Notes: generated by a model not told the origin, from the letters alone. A stretch of DNA of 64,000 bases from UBA5195 sp034432755 (GCA_034432755.1 DAOUBQ010000038.1:1-64000), one strand, 5' to 3'. Shown: positions 47,679-57,649, numbered from the stretch's first letter. Program-made: numbers and translations.

Positions 47679-47684
47679 ATTATA
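47679..47684 (-). promoter_or_regulatory. -10 box of the aminotransferase-pheA operon
   Basis: TATAAT on the minus strand. The RNA would start near 47672, 23 bases before the chosen TTG start, leaving room for the GGGAGA ribosome site (47662-47657). No good -35 was found. Confidence 0.5.
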
Positions 47685-47796
47685 ACGCGGTGTATGGCAC
47701 ATTGCCCCAGCAAACCCTGGAGAAGCGCAATCATTGTCAATTCATGAGATTACAAAGACGCAAACCCTGGGCAAGTTTTTTTCCTGCTGAACTTGA

Positions 47797-47985
47797 TATA
47801 ATAATTCAGATTACGAGTGACGCGAGATTGAGCAATTAACAGTTAATCGAGCAATCGTGTAGCGCGAGATTTATCTGGCCTTTGGCGCAGGCATCCAAGA
47901 TATGGGGTCGACATGTATCCCCATGCGGGGACGATGTATCGTGGTACGAAACCGTATCTCTCTTCACGGTTCGATTAATATTTTT
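47797..47985 (+). ncRNA. Possible structured RNA or attenuated leader before the sensory array
   Basis: The 47650-48121 gap has no credible gene. On the plus strand a perfect TATAAT (47797-47802) is followed by about 180 bases rich in hairpins: GATTG-CAATC enclosing TTAAC-GTTAA (47827-47855), ATGGGG (47902-47907) with CCCCAT (47919-47924), and the competing TCCCC (47918-47922) with GGGGA (47927-47931). The segment ends with CGAAACCGT (47947-47955) pairing with ACGGTTCG (47966-47973), then ATTAATATTTTTTTC, a terminator-like end. Competing pairings of one CCCC tract plus a terminator suggest either a small RNA or a leader that switches. No known class was recognised. Confidence 0.35.
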
Positions 47986-48005
47986 TTCAAAAAGTGAAAA
48001 AAGTG

Positions 48006-48035
48006 TTGTTGCGCTGAGCGTAATCGTAATACAAT
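48006..48035 (+). promoter_or_regulatory. Possible second promoter of the sensory array
   Basis: TTGTTG (48006-48011) and TACAAT (48030-48035), spacing 18, lie downstream of the terminator-like hairpin and 86 bases before the first receiver gene. If real, it gives a transcript free of the upstream leader. Confidence 0.35.
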
Positions 48036-48121
48036 AATACATCGAACATGCGCTGTAAGGATGCTGTTATCCATGCTATGTCACTCGTCCATTAAAATTC
48101 AATATAAATAACGGTGCAATT

Positions 48122-48505
48122 ATGTTCAATAATGAAAACCTCGGAACGATTTTGTATGTAGAAGACGACCCAAATAATCGAACCTTGATTCGCAGAATAC
48201 TGGGTGCAGAAGGTTACACCGTCTACGAAGCAGCAAACGCAAGCATAGCAATGGAAACCCTCAAAACCCTCAAGCCAGATTTGATATTGATGGACATCAA
48301 CATGCCTGAAGTGGATGGCTATACATTGACAACAAGAATCCGCGCCATCCCCGAAATGAAGAATGTCCCAATTGTGGCCCTGACAGCCAACGTGATGAAA
48401 GGGGACATGGAACGCTCCCTGCAAGCCGGGTGTGATGGATATATCCAGAAACCCATTGATATCGACACAATTGCAGCCCAGGTACAACGATTCATGAAGA
48501 GATGA
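48122..48505 (+). CDS. Stand-alone CheY/DivK-like receiver
   Basis: A 127-residue single receiver domain. Acidic residues lie in LYVEDDPNNRTL; the phospho-acceptor is Asp58 in PDLILMDINMPEVDG; Thr88 is in VALTAN and Lys110 in YIQKPID. It lacks any output domain, so it must act by binding a partner. It is the first gene of the array. Its last four bases overlap the next gene (ATGA). Confidence 0.9.
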   Translation: MFNNENLGTILYVEDDPNNRTLIRRILGAEGYTVYEAANASIAMETLKTLKPDLILMDINMPEVDGYTLTTRIRAIPEMKNVPIVALTANVMKGDMERSLQAGCDGYIQKPIDIDTIAAQVQRFMKR

Positions 48506-48978
48506 GACCAATGAGCACAGATAACACCCCCCCGACCAACCCGTTGAATGAACCAGGCCGCAAACCAAGCATCCCCAAAGATACGACCGTGCTGGTGGTC
48601 GAAGACAACGTTTCGAACTTCGTGCTGGTTGCCCGCCTGTTGGGCTTTATGGGCATACACTGTGAATGGAAAACCTCCGGTTACGAAGTGGTGGAATATG
48701 CCGATACACTTCCACGGCTCGACTTAATTTTGATGGACATTCGCTTGCCCTATGAAGACGGATATGGAGCGATGAAGAAAATTCGCCAATCGGAGCGGCT
48801 AAAAACCGTGCCGATTGTGGCTGTCACCGCTGAAGCGAGCCAGGAGCAAATGAACAAAGCCAAAGCTGCAGGGTTCAACGGCTTCCTCGGAAAGCCGCTC
48901 GACCCAGACCGCTTCCCTGACCAGATACGAAAGATTTTACACGGAGAGCCGGTCTGGGAAATCCCTTACGAAGAGTAA
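48502..48978 (+). CDS. Second stand-alone receiver with N-terminal extension
   Basis: A 158-residue receiver with about 27 extra N-terminal residues (MRPMSTDNTPPTNPLNEPGR). Active-site residues: VLVVEDNVSN, Asp79 in LDLILMDIRLPYEDG, Thr109 in VAVTAEAS, Lys131 in FLGKPLD. No output domain. The start overlaps the previous stop; an internal ATG three codons later is possible. It is not a copy of its neighbour beyond the family core, so the two may have different partners. A hairpin follows the stop codon. Confidence 0.88.
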   Translation: MRPMSTDNTPPTNPLNEPGRKPSIPKDTTVLVVEDNVSNFVLVARLLGFMGIHCEWKTSGYEVVEYADTLPRLDLILMDIRLPYEDGYGAMKKIRQSERLKTVPIVAVTAEASQEQMNKAKAAGFNGFLGKPLDPDRFPDQIRKILHGEPVWEIPYEE

Positions 48979-48986
48979 CAAACCAG

Positions 48987-49030
48987 AAGAGCGAGGGCTC
49001 CTCGGAGGGAAACTCTCGCTCTTTGTTTAT
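48987..49030 (+). terminator. Terminator-like hairpin after the receivers
   Basis: AAGAGCGAG (48987-48995) pairs with CTCGCTCTT (49015-49023), with a smaller CTCC-GGAG stem inside, followed by TTTGTTTAT. It may reduce transcription into the GAF genes, whose first ATG is only 15 bases beyond, so partial read-through is expected. Confidence 0.6.
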
Positions 49031-49045
49031 GATTAGGAAAACGGT

Positions 49046-51253
49046 ATGAGTGAGAAACTATCATCTCAGGTTGACCTGCGACAATTGCTTCGAATACACC
49101 AGGCAAACTATGCTGTATTTCAGGCAAAAACCGAAAGAGAAATCAACCAGGCCATTCTGAAAGTTTTCCAAGCCTGCCCGTATGCCAGTTTATATTATGT
49201 TGTGAGCGAAAGCGGCCTGGAAAGCGCCATCACCCATAACCCGACCACAAAAAAAGCAATTCGTGAAGCGCCATCCTCCATCAAAATGACACCCGCCGAG
49301 ATAGTGCAATTCTTTGCACACGAGGTAAGAATCTCGTCTGTTTCAGAAGCGAGCCTGCCCGAAACAATCCACGCTTTCCTGAGCGGTTCTGCTTGGGAAC
49401 AGGTAGCCATTATCCCTATCATGGAAGATGTTGTCGTTTTTGGGGTTTTGCTAACCCTGGCCGCGACGGGCGAAACGCTGACGAAGGAAACGATTCACCC
49501 GCTGATCAACCTGGCTGAAATCATCCCCACTGCACTGGATAATGTGAAGGCAGCGCGCGTCACAAAACAAAGGCTGCGCGAGTTGGAAAGCATTTCAGAA
49601 ACCAGTCAACTCATTTCGTCTTCTAATAACCTTGAACAACTGTATGAATTGTTGCACAAACAAATCAGCGCCACCATTGGGGCAGACATCAACTTTGCAA
49701 TTGCAATTTACGAACCATCAAACGAGACCATTGAGCTGCCATACGCTACCGACGGCGACAAGAAACTCCATATTGACCCCTTTCCAATGGGCGAGGGGCT
49801 GATATCTATTTTGCTTCGGACCCGTCAGCCGCTCATGTTGGTTGAAGATACAGACCGACGCGCGCGCGCCTTGGGTGCAAAATATGTCGGGGCGCCGCCA
49901 AAGTCGTGGCTCGGCTGCCCACTGGTTATCAGCGGCGAAGCGATTGGCGCGCTGATTGTACAAGACCTGGTCAAAGAACAGCGATTCAATCAGGATGACC
50001 TGCGATTCATGATTGCGCTTTCGGTGCAGGTGGCCGGAGCAATTTACAATATCCGCCTGCTCGAAGACGCCCGGCGCAGGGCGTTGCAACTTGAAACGGT
50101 TGCCGAAATTTCGCGCGAAGTCTCCAGTTCTCTGATTGTGGATAACCTGTTGCGCCAGGCAGTAGACCTGGTGCGCGAGCGATTCAATTTTTACCATGCC
50201 GCCGTATTTTTGGTAGATAACACAGGGGAATACGCCGTCATCCGCGAGGCAACCGGCGAGGCCGGGGCGCAAATGAAACGCGCTGGACACAAGCTGGGGG
50301 TCGGTTCCAAGTCGCTCGTCGGGCGCACGACGCTAGAAAGAGAAGCGCTGGTGGTCAACGATGTTTCGAAAGACCAGACCTATTATGCCAACCCGCTGCT
50401 GCCAGATACAAAAGCGGAAGCGTGCTTGCCGTTGCGGGTGGGAGACCGGATATTGGGCGTGCTGGACGTGCAATCGACCCGCGTCTATGCTTTCACCAAC
50501 GAAAACATCAAAATCTTGCAAATTTTGGCCGACCAATTGGCGGTTGCCGTGGTGAACTCCGAATTGTTTGCCGAAGCCCAAGAACGCCTGTCGCAACACC
50601 GCCTGCTTCATCACGTGACAACGGCCGCAGCCTCCTCAACCACCATTGAAGAAGCCCTCAACAGCGCGGTACAGGGCTTGCAAGTCACACTGGGCGGCGA
50701 TCAGATTTCCATCTTGTTGGCGAATAAGGAACAGAAAACGCTCGAGGTGCGCTCCTCCATCGGGTATCCAAACGATGAATCGGCGCGGCTAAAAATTCCC
50801 TTTGGGGTTGGCATCACCGGCTGGGTGGCATCTCACCGGCAAGCGCAGCGCATCAACGACGTCACCAAAGATTCCCGTTACATTGCGGTCAATCCCAAAG
50901 TGCGCTCAGAACTCGCCATCCCGTTGATTTACCGTAACGAGGTACTGGGCGTTCTAAACGTGGAAAGCCCGCGCCTCAACGCCTATACCGAAAACGATGA
51001 AGAAATGCTCGGCACGCTGGCCGGCAGCCTGGCGGCAATTATCGCGCACTCGCGCCTGTTGGAACAATTCCGACAGCAAATCGAACGAGAACGCCTGCTG
51101 TACGAGATTACCAACAAAATCCGCCGCACGACCGACCCGCAAAAAATCTTAGCTGTTACGGCCGATGAACTGAGCAAGGCAATGAACACCCGCCGCACCG
51201 ATATCGTCGTACAAATTGAGGATGGCGCAAGCAAGCCAGCCTCAACCAATTGA
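49046..51253 (+). CDS. Soluble protein with four GAF domains
   Basis: A 735-residue cytosolic protein without membrane helices: a divergent GAF-like unit (residues about 20-165), a second (190-345, EGLISILLRTRQPLMLVEDT), a third (365-515, FNFYHAAVFLVDNTGEYAVI, VVNDVSKDQTYYANPLLPDT, LPLRVGDRILGVLDVQS) and a fourth (535-680, VGITGWVASHRQAQRINDVT). The last 45 residues (IERERLLYEITNKIRRTTDP) match the tail found in all other GAF genes of the array. There is no kinase, cyclase, methyl-acceptor or DNA-binding domain. It may be the cytosolic integrator of the array. AGGAAA precedes the ATG. Confidence 0.85.
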   Translation: MSEKLSSQVDLRQLLRIHQANYAVFQAKTEREINQAILKVFQACPYASLYYVVSESGLESAITHNPTTKKAIREAPSSIKMTPAEIVQFFAHEVRISSVSEASLPETIHAFLSGSAWEQVAIIPIMEDVVVFGVLLTLAATGETLTKETIHPLINLAEIIPTALDNVKAARVTKQRLRELESISETSQLISSSNNLEQLYELLHKQISATIGADINFAIAIYEPSNETIELPYATDGDKKLHIDPFPMGEGLISILLRTRQPLMLVEDTDRRARALGAKYVGAPPKSWLGCPLVISGEAIGALIVQDLVKEQRFNQDDLRFMIALSVQVAGAIYNIRLLEDARRRALQLETVAEISREVSSSLIVDNLLRQAVDLVRERFNFYHAAVFLVDNTGEYAVIREATGEAGAQMKRAGHKLGVGSKSLVGRTTLEREALVVNDVSKDQTYYANPLLPDTKAEACLPLRVGDRILGVLDVQSTRVYAFTNENIKILQILADQLAVAVVNSELFAEAQERLSQHRLLHHVTTAAASSTTIEEALNSAVQGLQVTLGGDQISILLANKEQKTLEVRSSIGYPNDESARLKIPFGVGITGWVASHRQAQRINDVTKDSRYIAVNPKVRSELAIPLIYRNEVLGVLNVESPRLNAYTENDEEMLGTLAGSLAAIIAHSRLLEQFRQQIERERLLYEITNKIRRTTDPQKILAVTADELSKAMNTRRTDIVVQIEDGASKPASTN

Positions 51254-51261
51254 GACAGATT

Positions 51262-53193
51262 ATGAACGAGTCAAACACTTTAAACCCTGCTCTTATGTTC
51301 CGCTTAATGAGGTGGGCCGGAAAGTATTATCCTGTCTATGTTGTTTTGTTTGCCCGGCTGACGTGCGGTTCATTAGGTATTTTGCTCGCCAATTTAATCA
51401 CCCGAAACAACTATCCGTATACAAACGAGCAGTACAACGCATCTTATTTACTCATACTGGTTCTCGCTCTCTTGAGCGACGCGGTCATGGTCATCGGGAC
51501 ATTCTACTTTACCAGGGATATCAGCGCCCGGCTGGGGCAATGGAAAGCCGGTAAAACAATGAGCGAAGGCCAGGTGGAACTGAGCGCCTGGCGACAAAGC
51601 AATGCGATGGCCTGGAATTACGCTGCAGCGGCAGTGATAGTTTCGATTGTGGTCAATATCATCCCGTTGCTCATTTTCCAACAAGTATATTTAAACGCAA
51701 CCACCAATCAGCTGATTTATTCCGCGCTTGGGTCAGGGCTGTCGGCCATCATCACTATTGCGACTTCGGTCGTGCTGATTGAATACCTGATGCACCCTAC
51801 GCGCACCGTCCTTCTCCCCTCCAAATTTGAATGGCAGGTTAGGGGCGCGGTTGGCGCCCGGCTGCGCACAAAACTGGTCTTATCCACGCTGGCGCTGCTC
51901 GGCATCAGCATTCTCGCGCTGGCGCCGCTAGGGTACTCCAGGACCTATCGCGTCCTCTTCGAGGAGGTTGGCTCACTGGCCACCCTGAAAGACCTTCAGA
52001 TTAGCCTCATCTTCGTGGCTGTTGCTATCCTGGCATTAGGCATGCTATTGGCCTTTGCGATATCCGAATCGACTGCCGCACCAATGCGCGAACTGGTCAA
52101 CGTTTTTTCACAGGTCGAACAAGGTGACCTGAAGCAGCGCGCACATGTTACGGCAACCGACGAGATTGGGGAACTGGCAATCTACTTTAACCGCATGATT
52201 GCACGCATTGAAGAGCTACAGATCAATCTGGAAAAAAGGGTGGAAGACCAAACCGAAAAACTGCGCGCATCGAATGAGGTGGGCCGCATTGCCAGCACTA
52301 TCCTCAATCCCGATGAATTAATTGCAAGAGTCGTCAACCTGATTTCCAAGACGTTCGATTATTACTATGTAGCAATCTTCCTGGTGGCAGGAAATGAGCG
52401 CTGGGCCGAACTGGTAGATGCAACCGGTTCCGCCGGGGAAATTTTGAAAGCCCGGCGTCATCGCCTGCAAATCGGCGGCAACAGCATGGTTGGGAACGCA
52501 ATTGCCAGCAAACAAGCCCAGGTTGCGATGGATGTAGGAGAAGCAGCCGTTCGCTTCAATAACCCGCTCCTTCCAAATACCCGCTCGGAACTTGCACTGC
52601 CCTTGATCGTTGGCGACCGGGTGATTGGCGCGCTGGATGTGCAATCCATCCGCGAAGCAGACTTCAGGACCGATGATATTGACACGCTGCAAAACCTTGC
52701 CAACCAGGTGGCAATCGCCATCGAAAATGCGCGCCTGTTCCGAGAAATGGACAATGCCTTGAACGAATTGCGCCAGACCAACCGCCAATACATCAGTTCG
52801 GTCTGGGAGGAAAAACTCCAGGCTGCCAGGCTGCAACACTCAGTAAAATCACCTGCCCTGCCAGACACCCAAGAAACCAAAGAAATTGCCGTTAACTTAA
52901 GCCTGCGCGACCAGCCGATTGGCTATATCCGCCTTGAAACCAACGAGGAATGGTCTCAAGAAGACCAGGCCTGGGTGGAATCACTCGCCACCCAGGTAGC
53001 CATCTCGCTGGAAAATGCGCGGCTAGTGGAAGAAAGTAACCAGTCGGCTTTACGTGAACGCCTTTCGGCTTCCATTATCCAAAAACTCTGGTCAACTCCT
53101 TCAATAGACGGAATCTTGCAAACAGCCGCCCGCGAACTTGGCCGTGCTTTAGAAGCCTCTGAAGCCACCGTCGAATTGAAGCTGGACGATTAA
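51262..53193 (+). CDS. Six-helix membrane HAMP-GAF protein
   Basis: A 643-residue protein: six membrane helices (about 18-265), a HAMP domain directly after the last helix (APMRELVNVFSQVEQGDLKQ, about 271-320), a short coiled coil, and a GAF domain (about 350-490) with YYYVAIFLVAGNERWAEL and NNPLLPNTRSELALPL, VIGALDVQSI. A shorter degenerate GAF-like unit (about 500-595, ISLENARLVEESNQ) and the shared tail (ALRERLSASIIQKLWSTPSI) end the protein. No enzyme domain. ATG 51262 was preferred over a TTG overlapping the previous stop. Confidence 0.85.
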   Translation: MNESNTLNPALMFRLMRWAGKYYPVYVVLFARLTCGSLGILLANLITRNNYPYTNEQYNASYLLILVLALLSDAVMVIGTFYFTRDISARLGQWKAGKTMSEGQVELSAWRQSNAMAWNYAAAAVIVSIVVNIIPLLIFQQVYLNATTNQLIYSALGSGLSAIITIATSVVLIEYLMHPTRTVLLPSKFEWQVRGAVGARLRTKLVLSTLALLGISILALAPLGYSRTYRVLFEEVGSLATLKDLQISLIFVAVAILALGMLLAFAISESTAAPMRELVNVFSQVEQGDLKQRAHVTATDEIGELAIYFNRMIARIEELQINLEKRVEDQTEKLRASNEVGRIASTILNPDELIARVVNLISKTFDYYYVAIFLVAGNERWAELVDATGSAGEILKARRHRLQIGGNSMVGNAIASKQAQVAMDVGEAAVRFNNPLLPNTRSELALPLIVGDRVIGALDVQSIREADFRTDDIDTLQNLANQVAIAIENARLFREMDNALNELRQTNRQYISSVWEEKLQAARLQHSVKSPALPDTQETKEIAVNLSLRDQPIGYIRLETNEEWSQEDQAWVESLATQVAISLENARLVEESNQSALRERLSASIIQKLWSTPSIDGILQTAARELGRALEASEATVELKLDD

Positions 53194-53197
53194 ACCC

Positions 53198-54859
53198 ATG
53201 AACGAAAGACGAACATCCTCTTTTGTAATTGCCGAAATAGTCCACTGGCTTACCCGTCCATCAGCGAAGATAACAGACCCAGCGGAAAGACGAAAAGCGC
53301 AAACGGCCTCCAGCCTGGCGCTCCTCACAACCGGCCTGGCCCTGGTAGGCAATCTTTTTGCTGTGCAAGTGATTCCCAACAGAATGATTAGCCCCATCTG
53401 GCTGACTATTCTGATTTCACTGACCGCCTTCATCATCAGTCGAACGCGCTTTTATGCCGCAGGCATGTTTCTCCTCAGCCTGGGTTTGTCTGCCTTCGCT
53501 TACATCAATGTTCTCGTAGAAAACCGCCCGATAGAGCGCAGTATCCTGTTATTTGCTCCCCTGGCACTCGTTATTGCCAGTTCCATGCTCTCTTCGTGGG
53601 CGCTGTTTTTACTCACCGGCTTGAACGTGGCAGGCATACTCCTGTTGCTGCCCGCACTCGGCGTGACACTTCCAAACAACATTGGCAGCACGGCAGGGCT
53701 GATTACAACCGTCGGGTTGGTTCTCGTATTAATCAACAATTTCCGGCAATCCATTGAGAATCAGCGCCTGAAAGAGTTTGAAAAAACCAACCAGGAGTTA
53801 TTAGACATCCGTGAAAACCTGGAAAAACGGGTAGAGGAGCGCACACAGGAACTCAACCGACGCTCCATGCAACTCGAGGCATCCACTCTGGTTGCCCGCT
53901 CCGCCGCCATGGTACGCGACCTGAGCGAGTTATTGGAAAGTGTTGTTGGTCAAATCACCGAACGATTCGGCTATTACCATACCGGCATTTTCCTGACCGA
54001 TTCGGCGGAAAAATCTGTCGTCCTACAAGCCGCATCATCAGAAGGCGGCAGGTTGCTCCTTAAGCGTGGACTCAAGCTGGATATCGGACGGCAGGGGGTC
54101 GTTGGGTATGCGGCCTACCAGAAACGCCCGCGAATTGTTCAGGATGTATCAGCAGATAGCACGTACATGCCCCTTCCAGAACTTCCCCAAACACGCTCAG
54201 AAGCCGCGCTGCCATTGATTGTCCGAAACCGCGTGATTGGCGTGCTGGATATCCAGTCAGAAGAAAGCAACGCCTTCAAATTCGATGACATATACACCCT
54301 GCAAACAATGGCCGACCAGGTAGCGCTGGCGATTGACAATACAATCCTGCTCGAAGAAAGCCGGGCCACGCTGTTGCAATTGGAAACCATCAACGCATCC
54401 AACGCTGCCAACACCTGGAAAACACGCCTGCAAGGAGGCCCGCTCAGATTTACGTATACCCCCCTGGGCATTTCGTCTGCATCAGGCCACAACGGCGGCG
54501 AAGAGAGCGACAACATCAAAACGATATCCGTCCCGCTAAATTTACGGGGCAAATCAATTGGCACAATTTCGCTCAAACGCAAAGCCAATGACCCCAATTG
54601 GGTCGAATCGGAGCGTGAAATGGCCGAGCGGATTGCCAGCCAGGTCGCCTTGGCTGTCGAAAACGCCCGGTTGCTGGAAGAGTCTCAACGCCGCGCAGCG
54701 CGCGAACAAAAAGTGAGCGAATTTTCCAACCGTTTCAGCCGCTCCCTCGATGTAGATTCCCTACTACAAAACGCAGTGCACGAACTCCATAGCCTGCCCC
54801 AGGTTGAAGAAGTTTCAGTTTTCATCAATCCGGAAAAAAGGACCGAGCAGGCCCATTAA
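53198..54859 (+). CDS. Membrane GAF protein without HAMP
   Basis: A 553-residue protein: about five membrane helices (residues about 38-180, VIASSMLSSWALFLLTGLNV), then a coiled coil (EFEKTNQELLDIRENLEKRV, about 190-225), a GAF domain (about 240-385, RFGYYHTGIFLTDSAEKSVV, PQTRSEAALPLIVRNRVIGV), a degenerate second GAF-like unit (about 400-500) and the shared tail (EQKVSEFSNRFSRSLDVDSL). It lacks both the extracellular domain and the HAMP domain of its relatives, so its sensing is likely in the membrane or cytosol. It begins five bases after the previous gene. Confidence 0.85.
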   Translation: MNERRTSSFVIAEIVHWLTRPSAKITDPAERRKAQTASSLALLTTGLALVGNLFAVQVIPNRMISPIWLTILISLTAFIISRTRFYAAGMFLLSLGLSAFAYINVLVENRPIERSILLFAPLALVIASSMLSSWALFLLTGLNVAGILLLLPALGVTLPNNIGSTAGLITTVGLVLVLINNFRQSIENQRLKEFEKTNQELLDIRENLEKRVEERTQELNRRSMQLEASTLVARSAAMVRDLSELLESVVGQITERFGYYHTGIFLTDSAEKSVVLQAASSEGGRLLLKRGLKLDIGRQGVVGYAAYQKRPRIVQDVSADSTYMPLPELPQTRSEAALPLIVRNRVIGVLDIQSEESNAFKFDDIYTLQTMADQVALAIDNTILLEESRATLLQLETINASNAANTWKTRLQGGPLRFTYTPLGISSASGHNGGEESDNIKTISVPLNLRGKSIGTISLKRKANDPNWVESEREMAERIASQVALAVENARLLEESQRRAAREQKVSEFSNRFSRSLDVDSLLQNAVHELHSLPQVEEVSVFINPEKRTEQAH

Positions 54860-54883
54860 TAATCACCAGCATTGGATAAGCAA

Positions 54884-57646
54884 ATGCTTCGAAATTTCTT
54901 CGAATTTCCGATCGAAAACCCGAACCTGCCGCCTGAAAAACGCCAGGTATATCGCCTGGTGGCGGTTGCCACAACAACAATTATGCTCTTTCAGGGAATA
55001 GTCGGACTGGGCATACTGGTCATATCAGGGCTTGCCCTGGCAGGCTATCTCGATACGCCTGAGAACATCGGCTTATTGTTTGTCGTGGCCAGCATTAATA
55101 TTTTAGACGCGGCGCTGCATTTGCTAATCTTACCGCTGATTCGAAGGGAAAAAATAGAGCTGGCTACCGTGTTGCTTATGCTCATCAACGGTACGCTTTC
55201 AGCCTCACAAGTCTTTTTCTGGGAAAACATACCGTGGTTTCCAATCGCGCTGGTGCTTTCAGCGGTAATTGTTCTTTCGATTGTGCAGGGCTTGCCCTTG
55301 CGCTACAAGAGTGCGATTATTGTAATTGGAGCCGCTTTTATCACAGGAATCATCATTGCCGAAGGGCAAATCACCTATCAACGGCTGAGCCTCTCAAACC
55401 TGAACCATGCCATTGCTTTCATCCTCTATCTTCTGCTCACCGGGACCATGCTCGCGAGCGGCATATTAAATGGCATCGTCAATTTTCAAAGGCTTTCTGG
55501 GCGGCTGGTAAGCACGTTTACGACTTTTACAGTCGTTATCATCGTCATATTTGTCATCATCGGAAGTCTGGTTAATTACCTGGAAAGCCGTAAACGCGCC
55601 TTTGAACAGATTGAAACAGTATCGAACCTGAAAGCCTCGCAAATTAACCTGGTACTAAAACGGTTAGAAAGACAAGCCGCCCAACCCTTAAGCGATATCA
55701 GTGTGTTACGTTTGGCCCAAACAATTTTGACCAGCAACCCAGAAAGTGCCATCACCAAAATTGACATCGAAGTGTTTCGTTCCTATTTGTCGAGAATTCA
55801 GAGACAGGCTGGCGAAGAATACTTGTTGATTAACACAGATGGACTGGTGCTGATCTCCACCAATGCAAACAGCCGAGGAGTAAATCTTTCATCATTCACG
55901 CTGCTCGAAAGAGCCAGGGAAGGCTTGTCGTTTTCTATTGAAAAAGACTTTCCGGGCGCGCTTAATCAGTATTCCCTGCTTACTACAACTCCCATCACGG
56001 CACAAGACAAATTTGTAGGAGCGCTGGTCTTTCAAACGAACTTAAGCGCACTCAACGAAATTATCCAAATTGCTGGAGTCACGAAAGAAAGCGTAGAAAC
56101 GTATCTCGTCAGCCGGTTGGCGGGAATCCCTGTCTTGATAACAGAAGTCCAACAGGATATTGCAGAAGTAGATATTTACCCGGTACAGCAGGCTTTTGAA
56201 CGAAACGTAACGGCAAAGCGCGATGCGTATCCCAATTATGCAGGCCAAGAAGTATTTGGGTATTACATCTTAATTCCTGAGATTGAGTCGGTATTAATCA
56301 CAGAAATTGACCAACAGGAAGTCTTGGCAGGAATCTCCAACGCACTGCCAATTTACCTTTCCCTCGGCGCCGTGATGATTCTCCTGGTTTTCGTCACAGT
56401 TTTCACCACAGCCCAAACCATCAGCCTACCCATCCAGGATTTTGCCCAAAAAGCCGCCGCGCTGGCAGGTGGTGAATTAGCGGTACGCATTGAGTCGGAC
56501 CGGCAGGATGAACTCGGCAACCTTGCAGCCAGTTTCAACAAAATGGCGAGCGAACTGCAAACCACCGTGCGAACACTCGAAATAAAAGTGAAAGAACGCA
56601 CGCAAGACCTGCAAAAACAGGCCAATTACATGCGTATCGCTGCCGAAGTGGCGCGTGATGCAACAACGTCCCAAGACCCCGATGAGCTTCTCAACCGGGC
56701 AGCCCAGTTGATATTGGACAGGTTCAATTTTTACCATACCGGCATATTCCTGGTCGATGCCGACCGCGAATATGCCGTGTTGCGCGCATCTCCCACCGAA
56801 GCCGGCCGTAAGATGCTGGAACAGGGCCACCGGCTGAGGCTGGGGCAGGTGGGTTTGGTAGGCTATGTGGCCGCCACTGGAACGCCGCGTATCGCGCTCG
56901 ATATTGGTCAAGACAGCACATATTTCAACAACCCTCTTTTACCCAACACGCGCTCGGAGGTTGCCATCCCATTAAAACTGGATGACAGAGTGCTGGGCGT
57001 GCTAGACGTGCAAAGCACCGAGCCAGAAGCCTTCACCCAAGACGATGTCGCCACGCTGCAAGTCATGGCCGACCAACTTGCGCTTGCCATCCAACGCGTT
57101 GAGTTAGTCAGTGACTTACAAAGAAATCTAAACGAACTCGAAAACACCTACAAAACCTTCACCAGCGAAAGTTGGCAGAAATTCAGCCAAGAGCCAGATT
57201 TCAAACCTGGCTACCGGTTTGATGGTTTGAAAATTACCCCGATCGAATCATTTCCGGCACCGGCGCAGAAGGCCTTGTCGAGAGGGCGAACAACTATCTT
57301 GCCACCCCAACGGGAACTCGATGGTGCAACTGTCGTCGCCCCGCTCAAATTACGCGAACAGGTGATTGGCGGCTTGGCGTTGCGTTTCCAAACTACGGCA
57401 ATTGACCCCGAAACCATCAGCCTCATCGAGGAAACTGCCGGGCGGCTGGCGGTTGCCCTGGAAAACGCGCGTTTGTATGCAGAAACCCAAAACCTGGTGC
57501 AGCGCGAGCGCACCGTAAGCGAAATCTCCAGCCGAATCACGACTTCCTTCAACATCGAAAACATCTTGCGCACCGCCGTCATAGAAATCGGCAAGAGGGT
57601 GCCAGATGCAGAAGTTATTGTACAACTCAAACAGAATAAAGGCTAA
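54884..57646 (+). CDS. 7TM-dCache-HAMP-GAF membrane sensor without output domain
   Basis: A 920-residue protein: seven membrane helices (about 25-230), an extracellular dCache-type domain (about 235-480, EYLLINTDGLVLISTNANSR, SLLTTTPITAQDKFVGALVF), an eighth helix, HAMP (about 510-565, LAGGELAVRIESDRQDELGN), GAF (about 610-740, FNFYHTGIFLVDADREYAVL and NNPLLPNTRSEVAIPLKLDD), a degenerate GAF-like unit (about 760-875) and the shared tail (ERTVSEISSRITTSFNIENI). No kinase domain. ATG 54884 was chosen; a TTG 12 bases earlier is possible. Confidence 0.87.
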   Translation: MLRNFFEFPIENPNLPPEKRQVYRLVAVATTTIMLFQGIVGLGILVISGLALAGYLDTPENIGLLFVVASINILDAALHLLILPLIRREKIELATVLLMLINGTLSASQVFFWENIPWFPIALVLSAVIVLSIVQGLPLRYKSAIIVIGAAFITGIIIAEGQITYQRLSLSNLNHAIAFILYLLLTGTMLASGILNGIVNFQRLSGRLVSTFTTFTVVIIVIFVIIGSLVNYLESRKRAFEQIETVSNLKASQINLVLKRLERQAAQPLSDISVLRLAQTILTSNPESAITKIDIEVFRSYLSRIQRQAGEEYLLINTDGLVLISTNANSRGVNLSSFTLLERAREGLSFSIEKDFPGALNQYSLLTTTPITAQDKFVGALVFQTNLSALNEIIQIAGVTKESVETYLVSRLAGIPVLITEVQQDIAEVDIYPVQQAFERNVTAKRDAYPNYAGQEVFGYYILIPEIESVLITEIDQQEVLAGISNALPIYLSLGAVMILLVFVTVFTTAQTISLPIQDFAQKAAALAGGELAVRIESDRQDELGNLAASFNKMASELQTTVRTLEIKVKERTQDLQKQANYMRIAAEVARDATTSQDPDELLNRAAQLILDRFNFYHTGIFLVDADREYAVLRASPTEAGRKMLEQGHRLRLGQVGLVGYVAATGTPRIALDIGQDSTYFNNPLLPNTRSEVAIPLKLDDRVLGVLDVQSTEPEAFTQDDVATLQVMADQLALAIQRVELVSDLQRNLNELENTYKTFTSESWQKFSQEPDFKPGYRFDGLKITPIESFPAPAQKALSRGRTTILPPQRELDGATVVAPLKLREQVIGGLALRFQTTAIDPETISLIEETAGRLAVALENARLYAETQNLVQRERTVSEISSRITTSFNIENILRTAVIEIGKRVPDAEVIVQLKQNKG

Positions 57647-57649
57647 ATA

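Noticed and set aside
47836..48042. 68-codon frame on the minus strand in the gap before the receivers
   Set aside because: No ribosome site, unusual Cys/His-rich composition, and it overlaps a region better explained by RNA hairpins and promoters.
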